The notes beneath the pieces are model-generated. The model was not told where the DNA came from and did no database searches. It saw nothing but the letters and a program-made list of their open reading frames with translations. A stretch of DNA of 64,000 bases from positions 124,001 to 188,000 of the forward strand of contig CAVTTR010000004.1 of NCBI GenBank assembly GCA_963737745.1, written 5' to 3'. Source of the DNA: Bog-473 sp963737745 (GTDB lineage Bacteria > Actinomycetota > Acidimicrobiia > Acidimicrobiales > RAAP-2). Position numbers and translations under genes: made by a program. Positions 50,851 to 58,802 of this stretch are shown here, in pieces; positions within the stretch are counted from its first letter, which is position 1, and each line of letters starts with the position of its first letter.

Positions 50851-51314
50851 GCCGAAGACTCGACCCGCGCCTTCAGCTCCCGCATGGCCGTCGACATGAT
50901 GCGGCTCTGGGCGCGCATTTTGATGAAGCCCGGAATGGGCACCCGCAGCTCGGCCTCCAGGTGGTAGGTGACCCGCGTCCCGGAGCCCTCGCCCGGATCG
51001 AAGACGTAGCTCCCGTCCAACTTCGAGGTGATGTCACCCTTGGTGAGCTTCCACGACAGGACGTGCGGCGCCTCGGAGAAGTCGTAGCGCAGCGTGTAGC
51101 TCGTGCTGCGCCCGAAGGCGGCGGCACGAAACGTGACCAGCACCGGACGACCCTCGTCGTCGCGCTCGTCGACGACGATCTCTTTGATGTCGGCCGCCCA
51201 CTCGGGGTAGCGCTCGATGTCCGCGACAACAGAGAAGCACCGCTCAGGCGATGCCGACACCGACATGTGTTCGGTGGCTTGATCGGCCACGATCTCGTGT
51301 TCCTCTCTTGTCAA
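50847..51314 (-). CDS. SRPBCC (START-like/polyketide cyclase) family protein
   Basis: 155 residues. VSASPERCFSVVADIERYPE is the SRPBCC opening and EWAADIKEIVVDERDDEGRP, FDPGEGSGTRVTYHLEAELR and PIPGFIKMRAQSRIMSTAMR the rest of the helix-grip fold. Mycobacterial TB16.3 has the same length and the same neighbourhood (PimB'-like, PlsC). A hydrophobic-ligand-binding role is likely, but the ligand is unknown. The gene is intact. Confidence 0.92.
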   Translation of the reverse strand: MTREEHEIVADQATEHMSVSASPERCFSVVADIERYPEWAADIKEIVVDERDDEGRPVLVTFRAAAFGRSTSYTLRYDFSEAPHVLSWKLTKGDITSKLDGSYVFDPGEGSGTRVTYHLEAELRVPIPGFIKMRAQSRIMSTAMRELKARVESSA

Positions 51315-51340
51315 CCTGACCTCGGGCTCGGACAGGGGAG

Positions 51341-52490
51341 TCAGCCTGCCACTTCCGCCAGGGTGCTGGCCAGCCTAGAAGCGAGAATGTCATAGTCGAA
51401 GGATGCCTGGGCACGGACCCGGGCCGCTCGGCCCATGCGTTTGCGCAGCTTGGGTTCGGCCAGCAGGGTGCGCAGGGCCTCGGCCACCCGGCCCGGGTCC
51501 TCGGGATCGCTCACCACCAGGCCGGTCTCGCCGTGGACCACGGCCTCGGCCGCCCCTCCGCTGTCGCCGGCGATCTGGGGCACACCGGCCGCCGCGGCCT
51601 CGAGAAAGACGATGCCGAACCCCTCTTGCTCCAGTCCGAGCCAGCGGTTGCGACAGGCCATGACGAAGACGTCGGCCGCACCCAGGAGCGCCGCCCGGTC
51701 CTCGTCGCTGACCCGGCCCAGCAGCGAGACCGAGACCGGGCTGGCGGCCGCCTGCCGGCGGAGCCGCTCCAACTCCCGGCCCTCGCCGCCGATGGCCACC
51801 ACCAGGTCGGGGTAGGAAGGGGCCAACCGGTCGGCGGCCGCGATGAGCACGTCCATGCCCTTGCGCGGAACCAGGCGGCTCACGCTGACGATCAGCGGGC
51901 CGCGCTGCGGCAACCCCAGACGGGACCGCGCCGCCCGGCGCTGCGCCGCCAAGCAGCGGGGTGATGGCCGACGTGTCGACCCCGGGCGGCACCTCGATCA
52001 CCGGCGCCGCGATGCTCGCCGGCGGCCCGGCGCCCTTCGGCGGCCGGGTAGCTCCCGGCCGAAATGACGATCGACGCGCCCCGCAACACGTGGGCCAGCG
52101 CGGCACGCGGCCCCGGGCACCCGGCCGGGCACGGTGACTTCAGCGCCGTGCAGGATCACCCCGTAGGGCACTCCGAGGCGAGGGCCGAGCAGACCGAGCG
52201 GGAGGGCGGGGTCGAGCAGGACCAGATCGATGTCGTGCTCGGCGATGCAACGGCGCACGTGGGCCACGGCGCGCGGCGTCGGGAAGTAGAGGATCGACTC
52301 GGGTACGCGCTCGATGTGGACGCCGCGTTGCGCTCTGCTCGGCGTCGAACGCCGCTGCGTCCGGGTGCGACGAGGCCGTGAGCACCACGAAGGACTCCGG
52401 ATCGAGCCGCCTCCACAACTCCCAGAGGTAGCTCTGGATTCCGCCCACCTTGGGCGGGAAGTCGTTCGTCACCAGCAGGTGGCGCCTCAT
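51341..52490 (-). CDS. GT4 glycosyltransferase, PimB'-like (frameshifted)
   Basis: ATG 52490: MRRHLLVTNDFPPKVGGIQS has the GGIQSYL motif of GDP-mannose-type phosphatidylinositol mannosyltransferases. LDPESFVVLTASSHPDAAAF, DLVLLDPALPLGLLGPRLGV, VIEVPPGVDTSAITPL, PLIVSVSRLVPRKGMDVLIA and EGFGIVFLEAAAAGVPQIAG (E-x7-E) follow. About 383 residues. It likely transfers mannose to a PI-based membrane anchor at the cytoplasmic face. At least three indels in the N-terminal half. Confidence 0.87.
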
Positions 52491-52546
52491 CGCGCTGCAG
52501 CCCGTCCGCATTGCGTCGGCGCCGGATTCGCCTTGATGGAGCGGAC

Positions 52547-52777
52547 TTAGCCGGCGCGGTGGCTGAAGCGCAGTGAGGGGACCAGACCGGCCTGCTCGAG
52601 CATGCGCATGGCTCGGACCTCGTCGGCATCGATGACCACGGCGTCATCGGGCTCGCGGCCCAGCAGGAAGGTGACGACGCAGTCGTCACAGGCATTCGTC
52701 CCTTGGAGCTCGCAGCATTCGCAGTCAATGGTGAGTGGTCCCGTCGTGTCCGGGCTGAACAGGTGTAGTTCGGGCAT
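52547..52777 (-). CDS. Cys-rich small protein
   Basis: 76 residues from ATG 52777 with ribosome site AAGGAGG. Cys cluster IDCECCELQGTNACDDCVV (five Cys in 15 residues) followed by VTFLLGREPDDAVVIDADEV. It suggests a metal or Fe-S site. I have seen similar uncharacterised actinobacterial proteins but know of no function. It is next to a thioredoxin-like gene, so a redox or metal-handling role is conceivable. Confidence 0.72.
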   Translation of the reverse strand: MPELHLFSPDTTGPLTIDCECCELQGTNACDDCVVTFLLGREPDDAVVIDADEVRAMRMLEQAGLVPSLRFSHRAG

Positions 52778-53213
52778 GATGGCGGCCCTCCTTCTTTGCC
52801 CAGAGCATGCCGGAGGGTTGTGACAGCTCCGACCTGTCGGCCACGCGCTCAGCGGTCACCGGGCTCTCGCCGAGCGCCTGCCGCGTGGCGCGGACGGTTT
52901 CGGCGATGCCCCAGGCCACGCCCTCGGTTTGGACTTCACCGCCGGCCACCACGACCAAGAACGGTGGGCCGCCCACCCGATAGTCGGCGAAGGCCTGCGA
53001 GCTCATCACCGTCTGGGTGTCCGCCGGGGCCAAGGGCGGCGATCGCCTGCGGCGTCCTCCTGCTCGGGCCCTCTGGTCACCAAGATGATCCGGACGCTCG
53101 TCGGGCAAGGATTGCCGCAACGCTGCCGTGCCTTCCCACAGGTCACGGCAGCCCGAGACACGATGGACGAGAGGAAGACGAGGAGAACCGGCGTCCGCCG
53201 AGTCGACGATGCT
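52725..53213 (-). CDS. Thioredoxin-like protein with CxxC site (frameshifted)
   Basis: Combining frames: PVLLVFLSS, then SRCLGCRDLWEGTAALRQSL with the CLGC active site. SVRIILVTRGPEQEDAA, ALAPADTQTVMSSQAFADY and VGGPPFLVVVAGGEVQTEGV (cis-Pro loop GGPPF) follow, with VRATRQALGE as the last helix. This is a thioredoxin fold of the TlpA/MauD-like kind. No signal peptide could be read, because start and end are blurred by indels. The open frame runs to 52725, overlapping the Cys-rich gene by 53 bp; the true stop may be earlier. Confidence 0.68.
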   Translation of the reverse strand, partial: SIVDSADAGSPRLPLVHRVSGCRDLWEGTAALRQSLPDERPDHLGDQRARAGGRRRRSPPLAPADTQTVMSSQAFADYRVGGPPFLVVVAGGEVQTEGVAWGIAETVRATRQALGESPVTAERVADRSELSQPSGMLWAKKEGRHHARTTPVQPGHDGTTHH

Positions 53214-53227
53214 GCATCGTCACGGGC

Positions 53228-53590
53228 TCACCAGCGCGGCGTGACGCCCTCGATATCGGCCGGTGAGGTGGCCGGATGATCCCGGTAGGTCGGGATGGGC
53301 CGCGCCCGGCGCAGGATCTCCGCCGGCGGCAGGTCGTTCACGGGGCCGTGATGGTGCGCCCGGTTCCTCGCTCTCGCAGCTCGTCGTCGCCCAGTCTCGA
53401 CCACGCTGCGACCGTGGCCACACCAGCGACAGACGACCTCGTCGACGTGGCGGGAGAGGACTGTCTCCTCTTCGATCTCGAGCTCGCCCCCGACCGTGTA
53501 GTGGTGGAACGCCTTCGTCGTCTGTGAAGTCGTGACGTCGAAGCGGGTCACATTGCCGCAGCTGTCGCACCTGTAGCGAGGGGTGTCCAC
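53228..53590 (-). CDS. Zinc-ribbon protein
   Basis: 120 residues. It starts MDTPRYRCDSCGNVTRFDVT and has a second pair VVCRWCGHGRSVVE about 45 residues later, forming a zinc ribbon that encloses FHHYTVGGELEIEEETVLSR. The C-terminal half is basic then acidic (RRARPIPTYRDHPATSPAD). Such proteins are common and uncharacterised in actinobacteria. It precedes the thioredoxin-like gene. The gene is intact. Confidence 0.85.
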   Translation of the reverse strand: MDTPRYRCDSCGNVTRFDVTTSQTTKAFHHYTVGGELEIEEETVLSRHVDEVVCRWCGHGRSVVETGRRRAARARNRAHHHGPVNDLPPAEILRRARPIPTYRDHPATSPADIEGVTPRW

Positions 53591-53632
53591 GCCGCACCAC
53601 GGTAGTCGCCGCCAAACGGGTACCCCGGAAGG

Positions 53633-54439
53633 CTAAATACGGCTGAGCAGCTCCGCTTTCTTCGCCGCGAACTCCTCTTGCGAAATGATCCCCCGCTGGC
53701 GCAGATCGTCGAGCTCAATGAGCCTGTCCCTGATTTCTGCGGGCACCGGCCACTGCGGGTGGCGGACGCGGGGCCGTCGTCGGTCCGCGGCGTCGAAGGT
53801 GCGGGATCCGGCCCGGGGTGTCCGATGTCGTCGTCAGCCGCCACCGGCGGAACGCCGAAGGGCGGCGTCTCAGGTCCCTCGAGGTCGGCTTCGACCCTCG
53901 AGCCTGGGAGCGCACGTCGATCTGGCGCAACTCGGCGGGAATTGGCTCGGCCGTGCCGCCGCCGACGAGCTCGTTGATCTGGCCGTTGATGACCCGCTGC
54001 ACGATGGCCGGCTTGCGGACGAACTGAAGAACAACGGCGTCGTCCTCGCCCTGCACATCGATGATCAGCCGCCCGGTGGCCAGCACGCGCTCCCAGAGCT
54101 TCTGGGACAGGTTGAGCTCGGTGATCCGCTGCAGGCGGATCTGCACGATGTCTCGGTCGAAGACACCCCGACGCACCAGGATCCGGGTCGTCGTCAGGAC
54201 CAGCGCATAGAGCCGCCACCTCAAGAGGCGCCCGAGGAGCCAGAGCGCGGGAATGGCCGCCAAGGCCCACAAGACGTCAGCCAACCAGTTCGGAAGAGAT
54301 GGCACGGCCACGACGATGGCGATGACCACCGCCAGCGCTCCACGGCAGCGGCCAGGGGTCCGGCAAAAAAGATCCAGTGCGGGCGCAACTCGACCAGGAG
54401 GTCCTCGTCGTCATTGAGGAACCGCCGGGGCAACGGCAC
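53633..54439 (-). CDS. Bacterial PH-domain membrane protein with SHOCT motif (frameshifted)
   Basis: GTG 54439 follows CAGGAGGTT. RFLNDDEDLLVELRPHWIFF, then membrane helices VVIAIVVAVPSLPNWLADVL and IPALWLLGRLLRWRLYALVL. The bPH_2 (DUF304) strand set follows: TTRILVRRGVFDRDIVQIRL, RITELNLSQKLWERVLATGR and DDAVVLQFVRKPAIVQRVIN. In the final frame EIRDRLIELDDLRQRGIISQ and EEFAAKKAELLSRI form the SHOCT oligomerisation motif. About 268 residues. Probably membrane-associated; function unknown. It is divergent from the rhodanese gene. Confidence 0.83.
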
Positions 54440-54531
54440 AACCTCCTGAGAGTAGTTGCGCGCCCCGCAGGAGCGCTGACAGCGCAACACCGCCCACGAT
54501 CCGACGGGCCAGGCACCATTAGTCTGGAGCG

Positions 54532-54843
54532 ATGTCGTATGCCGAGGTTGCCCCCGACGAGATCCGTGCTCGGCTGTCACGGGGCGAAGACGTCTTCCTG
54601 CTCGACGTGCGCGAGCCCGACGAGGTCGCCGAGTGGGCCTACCCGATCGGGGTCAACATCCCCCTCGGACAGCTCAGCGATCGGGTGGGCGAGCTCCCCC
54701 AGGGAACGACGATCGTCGTGGCCTGCGCCGCCGGCGTTCGCTCGGCCAAGGCCGCCACGGCGCTCAGCGAGGCCGGATGGACGACCGAGAACCTGACGGG
54801 AGGAGCCGCCGCCTGGGCGGCGACCGAACCCGAGCCCGACTGA
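54532..54843 (+). CDS. Rhodanese-like domain protein
   Basis: 103 residues, single domain. EDVFLLDVREPDEVAEWAYP, GVNIPLGQLSDRV, and the active-site loop VVACAAGVRSAKAATALSEA (CxxGxR with the sulfur-carrying Cys), then LTGGAAAWAATEPEPD. It would transfer sulfur in the cytoplasm. Monocistronic. The gene is intact. Confidence 0.94.
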   Translation: MSYAEVAPDEIRARLSRGEDVFLLDVREPDEVAEWAYPIGVNIPLGQLSDRVGELPQGTTIVVACAAGVRSAKAATALSEAGWTTENLTGGAAAWAATEPEPD

Positions 54844-55031
54844 AGGGGCATTTCTCCCCCGAGCGGCCGCCTCAGGTGCAGGTTCAGTTGGGCGAACATT
54901 GATGCCACGTTCGGCTCAAAGTGTGACCGGCGGCGTACCTTCTCCAATAAGGGTTGCGCCGGGTAGGAGGCACAGCGAGCGCGCCCTCTGACGCCCGCGG
55001 CCTGGCTAACGGCCACGGATCGGAGGTGACT

Positions 55032-55520
55032 GTGAGCGGACGAAGAGGAGGGGCCGCAGGAGTCGGCTTCAGCCTGTTTGGAATTCTGGCGGTCGTCGTG
55101 GTCCTCGGGATAGCCGCGGCGATTGCGGTTCCTTCTCTAAGCGGCAGCAAGGGTGGTGGGTCATCGACGACGACCACCCTGGTGGACGGTACGCATGCAG
55201 GAACCGATCCCGTCGCCTCGGCCACCACGACCGAACCGACAACTGGCATCCCTTCGGAGGCTGCCGCAGAGGCGTGCCAAGCCGACGCGCAAACTGTCGC
55301 GGCGGCGGTCCAGGATTATGAGGCCCTCCACGGTGGCAGCGCCTCGGCCGTCACGCCCGCAGCCCTCACGGCGGGATCGACTCCATTCCTGCAGTCCTTC
55401 CCGTCGAGTCCGGACTACTCGCTATCGATCGTCAACGGCGTAGTCATGATCGCCGCACCGAAGACGGCCACCGCCGTGCCCTACAACACAGCCGGAGCAT
55501 GCGCACGGGCGGGACCCTGA
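55032..55520 (+). CDS. Type IV pilin-like protein with atypical N-terminus
   Basis: 162 residues from GTG 55032, preceded by GGAGGTGACT. Basic leader GRRGG, then GVGFSLFGILAVVVVLGIAA and AIAVPSLSG, the layout of a prepilin helix (canonical GFTLIEVLVVIAIIGILAAIAIP). The conserved Glu at mature position 5 is replaced by Gly. A Thr/Ser-rich linker and a globular part with two Cys (EACQADAQTVAAAVQDYEAL, TAGACARAGP) match the one-disulfide pilin pattern. It is probably a pseudopilin exported to the surface. No pilus assembly genes are near. Confidence 0.75.
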   Translation: MSGRRGGAAGVGFSLFGILAVVVVLGIAAAIAVPSLSGSKGGGSSTTTTLVDGTHAGTDPVASATTTEPTTGIPSEAAAEACQADAQTVAAAVQDYEALHGGSASAVTPAALTAGSTPFLQSFPSSPDYSLSIVNGVVMIAAPKTATAVPYNTAGACARAGP

Positions 55521-55579
55521 CCCGTCGTCGTGATATGCGGTGCCCACGACGGATACCTTTGCCGAAGAATTTTTCTCCG

Positions 55580-55652
55580 TGGGGCTGGTGGGGATCGAAC
55601 CCACGACCGAGGGATTATGAGTCCCCTGCTCTAACCACTGAGCTACAGCCCC
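55580..55652 (-). tRNA. tRNA with CAU anticodon (Ile2 or elongator Met)
   Basis: It folds completely: acceptor GGGGCTG/CAGCCCC, D arm GCTC...GAGC, anticodon stem GGGGA/TCCCT with loop CTCATAA, T arm GTGGG TTCGATC CCCAC, discriminator A, no encoded CCA. The body (TAGCTCAGTGGTTAGAGCA) is closer to the E. coli tRNA-Ile2 pattern, where C34 is changed to lysidine, than to the elongator tRNA-Met pattern I know from mycobacteria, but identity is not settled. Confidence 0.92.
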
Positions 55653-55901
55653 GTCAGGGTAATTCACCTTCGCTCCGTCACTCTGTCCTACACAGATCCC
55701 CACAACGGCGATGCACGAGGGGAGCGTGACTGGCAGCATGGTACAGAGGTCCGAGGGGGTCCGGTAAAAGAGACTCGAGCCTCCAATCCCGGGAGCGATC
55801 CAGCAAACGAGGACATTTAGGCCCTGGTCCTACGGATCCATAGGGCATCAGGATAGCTCCAGGCGGAAAGGTCGCGTTGGCGGCTTCAAGGGGGTCCAAC
55901 G

Positions 55902-56322
55902 ATGGTCGGTCACAAATGGGCATTGGTGCTCTCGATGGCATCTGGACTGATGGTGGCTGCATGCGGATCTACGAAGCCTCAAGCTTCGCCCGGGCTTAGT
56001 ACCGCTGCTTTACGACGACGCAATCCACGACGGTGTTCCCGACCACCACAACCGCGGCACTACCGCTTACTACAACGACCGCTCCACCGCCTCCCACGAC
56101 CACCACCACTCGTGCCCCTACGAGCACGACAACCGCCCCTCAGCCTCCGGGACGACGACACCGCCCGCTGCTGCTGGGTGTCATCCGACGGCCGCTTCGG
56201 CAATTGCTACCAGGCTGGCGAATTCTGCATTGATGCTGACCATGGGGTTCACCGGCGTCGCCGGCAATGGCGAAGCGATCGGCTGCGAGGACAACGACGG
56301 GTGGCGGTGGGAGCCGGCATGA
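55902..56322 (+). CDS. Lipoprotein with Thr/Pro-rich linker (frameshifted)
   Basis: MVGHKWALVLSMASGLMVAA with lipobox VAACGS (lipidated Cys near residue 21). The frame then shifts into a low-complexity linker TTTTAALPLTTTTAPPPPTT and further Thr/Pro repeats, and back to MGFTGVAGNGEAIGCEDNDG ending WRWEPA. It is about 140 residues with a short C-terminal domain holding Cys. No family was recognised. The linker suggests a surface-exposed tether. Confidence 0.6.
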
Positions 56323-56466
56323 AAGGAGAGAGAGCCGCAGGACGCCTATTTTTGTTAACTGTTACGGCAGGGCTGCCGATCGCCGGAGAGGGCTCGAGGC
56401 GACCGAACCCACGATGACAAGTCGTAAACTTCTGTCTGGGTCGGCGCGTGCCGCAGTGAAGCAGGC

Positions 56467-56625
56467 TTACGGGCCGCCCGTCGTTCCCCCGGGCGTCTTC
56501 GGAACCGTCCCAGTGGGAGTTTTATTGTTGGGCTGATGCGTCGGGGTATTGGTACACGCCGTCAAGCCGAGGGCGATTCCAACGGCAACGACGGCGCAGC
56601 GAAGTCTTTTAGACGATGGACTCAC
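56467..56625 (-). CDS. Very small lipoprotein
   Basis: 52 residues, GTG 56625 to TAA 56467. Basic start SPSSKRLRC, hydrophobic AVVAVGIALGLTAC with lipobox LTAC, and a hydrophilic Thr/Pro tail TNTPTHQPNNKTPTGTVPKT ending GGTTGGP. Such mini-lipoproteins are usually envelope-anchored without an enzymatic domain. It overlaps the probable end of the SRPBCC gene by about 17 bp. Confidence 0.55.
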   Translation of the reverse strand: MSPSSKRLRCAVVAVGIALGLTACTNTPTHQPNNKTPTGTVPKTPGGTTGGP

Positions 56626-57190
56626 CTAGGCGGTGTACCCAGGCTCGCCCTTCATAATCGTTTCGATCGACGATCCCGGTGTCCGCGGCGTTTTGATGGC
56701 CCCGGCCAGGTTCGGGGCGGTCAGTCGTTCGTGATGATCGTTCGAGATTCAGCACCGATTGCTCCAGCATGGATAACGGGATGATCGGCCAGCGCTCCTG
56801 GTAGGCGGGGCGGCACGGCGCTCCAGTCGGTGTAGTTCGTCACCTCGCACTCGGATTCCGACACCGGCTCAATCTCCCAGCCGTACACGTGTCCGACGGG
56901 TGTGTCGTTGGTGATGAGGGCGGTCACCACTCGACGAGCCGGCCTGGTTCGATTCGGGTGACCCAGTTGCGAACCGGATACTTGCCGAGAGGTACATCAC
57001 CCAACGGTTCACGGTCCATGTCCATATCGAAGGTGTCACCCACCGCCGTGAGGGTCCGAGCGGCCAGCGCTGCCTCAACCATGCTTGAACCGTCGATCTG
57101 TACGTGGCCGTCGGGATTGGAGACGAACGCCCAGATACGGTCAGCGGATGCGGCGATGCGGCGGCGGGCAGACAGTCGAGTTTCGGCCAT
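56609..57190 (-). CDS. SRPBCC family protein (frameshifted)
   Basis: ATG 57190: MAETRLSARRRIAASADRIW starts the fold. SNPDGHVQIDGSSMVEAALA, GDTFDMDMDREPLGDVPLGK and WVTRIEPGRLVEW follow, then after an indel VGHVYGWEIEPVSESECEVT and YTDWSAVPPRL. A final helix LSMLEQSVLNLER lies in a third frame, which runs to TAA 56609. About 190 residues. This subfamily is typical of actinobacterial dehydratase/cyclase-like proteins; the ligand is unknown. The C-terminus is uncertain. Confidence 0.78.
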
Positions 57191-57344
57191 AGCGCTACTC
57201 TCTAACACGAGTTCTCGCATGTTTGCTTTGGGGGGAACTCAGGACTGCACGCCCGGAAGGGCACTGAGCGGGCGACTGGACCGGCTATCCGACAAGGTTC
57301 TTCACGGGTGGGACAGAACTCTGCAGCCGACGGGATCCTGGGGC

Positions 57345-57620
57345 ATGACGGCCTTTGACGTGGCAACGGTGCGCACGGTCGCGACGGGTCTGCAGTTGCC
57401 CGAGGGCTCCGTCGTTGACGCCGACGGGTCCGTTCTGGTGCGTGACATAGAAGGCGGATCGGTGACGCGGGGGCTGCCCGACGGAACACGGGAGCTCGTG
57501 GCCGATTGCGGCGGGTGGCGCGAACGGCGCCGCCTTCGGTCCCGATGGCGCACTCTACGTTTGCAGCGACGGCGCCTTGCTCAAATGCCAGTGGGCCGTA
57601 CGGCGAAACCCATCGATGGA
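57345..57620 (+). pseudogene. SMP-30/gluconolactonase-like gene fragment
   Basis: MTAFDVATVRTVATGLQLPE and GSVVDADGSVLVRDIEGG are the first two blades of an SMP-30-type beta-propeller. After one frameshift comes GANGAAFGPDGALYVCSDGA, containing the conserved NGAAFGPDG metal-site segment. Homology then stops after about 90 residues, where the whole enzyme needs about 290. The reverse-strand TetR gene begins at once. This is a deletion remnant, not only an indel. Confidence 0.75.
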
Positions 57621-57621
57621 A

Positions 57622-58263
57622 CTACAACATCGCGACTTGAACATCGCCAATTATCTCGCGGTTGGCCTCCGATGACCCCCCTAGTGCTCGCAGGCAGAAG
57701 TTCAACAGATCTGCGGTCACCGTCGAGTTCTGATCGGGGCATAGGATCCGATCGTGAACAACGCTGCTTAGCAAGTGAGTCACAAACCACGCGTCCCGTT
57801 CGATATTGTCCGAATGTAGGCGACCCGCCTCAACAGCTTGTTTGATCTCTGGGACTAACAGATCTACATAAGGCTGAATCGCAGCGACCTCGGTCTCCTT
57901 AGGAAGGATCCGCCGAAGACGCCATTGCGCAGTAACCAAAAACCCGGTCTCGGGGGTATTACGCGTCTTGCCGTCGTATGATGCCAGCGACGACTCAAGG
58001 TAAAACCGTACACGATCAATAGGATCCGGGAGACCTGCGGCTTGCTCGGCGAACGATTCGCACGACTCTCGGATTTTATCTTCGATCACCGCCAGTACCA
58101 ACTCGTCCTTCCCGGCGAAGTAGTTGTAGAAGGTTTGAAGGGCAATACCTTCCTTTACAAGGTCCTGGGTAGTGAACTCGTCGCCCTTCTCATCGAACAG
58201 CTGGCGAGCCACTGCGACAATGGCTCGAAGCGCGCCCAGCCGCCCTGGCACGCGAGCGCTCAT
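57622..58263 (-). CDS. TetR family transcriptional regulator
   Basis: 213 residues. IVAVARQLFDEKGDEFTTQD, DLVKEGIALQTFYNYFAGKD and ELVLAVIEDKIRESCESFAE are the DNA-binding domain with a TFYNYF recognition helix. The rest is a helical ligand-binding domain. The gene is intact. It probably controls accessory catabolic genes around it, but its 5' neighbourhood is degraded, so the target is unclear. Confidence 0.9.
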   Translation of the reverse strand: MSARVPGRLGALRAIVAVARQLFDEKGDEFTTQDLVKEGIALQTFYNYFAGKDELVLAVIEDKIRESCESFAEQAAGLPDPIDRVRFYLESSLASYDGKTRNTPETGFLVTAQWRLRRILPKETEVAAIQPYVDLLVPEIKQAVEAGRLHSDNIERDAWFVTHLLSSVVHDRILCPDQNSTVTADLLNFCLRALGGSSEANREIIGDVQVAML

Positions 58264-58802
58264 TGCTCGAAGCGCGCAGCTTCACCCGGTGTTCCGCCGA
58301 CCGCTCAACCCACGACACAGCCTAAACTGTATTGCACCGGCAGACCCAGAGAAACTCTGTCGCAGGCGCGGGACCATCTCCCCGGAGGCGTCCCCACCTG
58401 TGTGTTGATCCATGATCAGATCTCTCGGCGGGCCGAAAAGACCGAACCGTCTTGGAGCAGAAGTGCGCGCTACGTCGGACGATGTCTCGGGCTGCGACGT
58501 GGTGCCCCTTCGCCTGGAATACCCACTGTTGACGGAGGACCAGCCGGCAGTCGGATTCGCAAGAAGCTGGCGCTCCCGTGCAGGACGGGAACCAGCCCGA
58601 AGGTGGGTCGTTTGCAGCGTCCGCGAGGACCTCGTTGAGGCAGTCGATTTGAGTTACGCGACCAAATTCACGCCACGGTCTCCGTCCGACCCCCCACCAG
58701 ACCGGCCCGTGCCGATACGCGCTGTCCGGCCTGCTCGATCGCGAGTCGTAGCCTCGCTCCAACTACGTCACGCCCGTTTCCTAACCCAGGCGATACGAAC
58801 CC
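58264..58802. other. Unassigned region, 539 bp
   Basis: Overlapping open frames exist on both strands (plus 58412-58813, minus 58322-58762), but neither has a ribosome site or recognisable domain and both have the composition of shadow frames. A short stretch ending DLVEAVDLSYATKFTPR could be the tail of a decayed gene. I see no intact gene. Promoters for the TetR and LLM genes must lie outside or at its edges. Confidence 0.4.

Noticed and set aside
49463..50899. A 478-codon plus-strand open frame
   Set aside because: Antisense shadow of the LLM and ROK kinase genes; composition rich in Arg/Pro and without domains.
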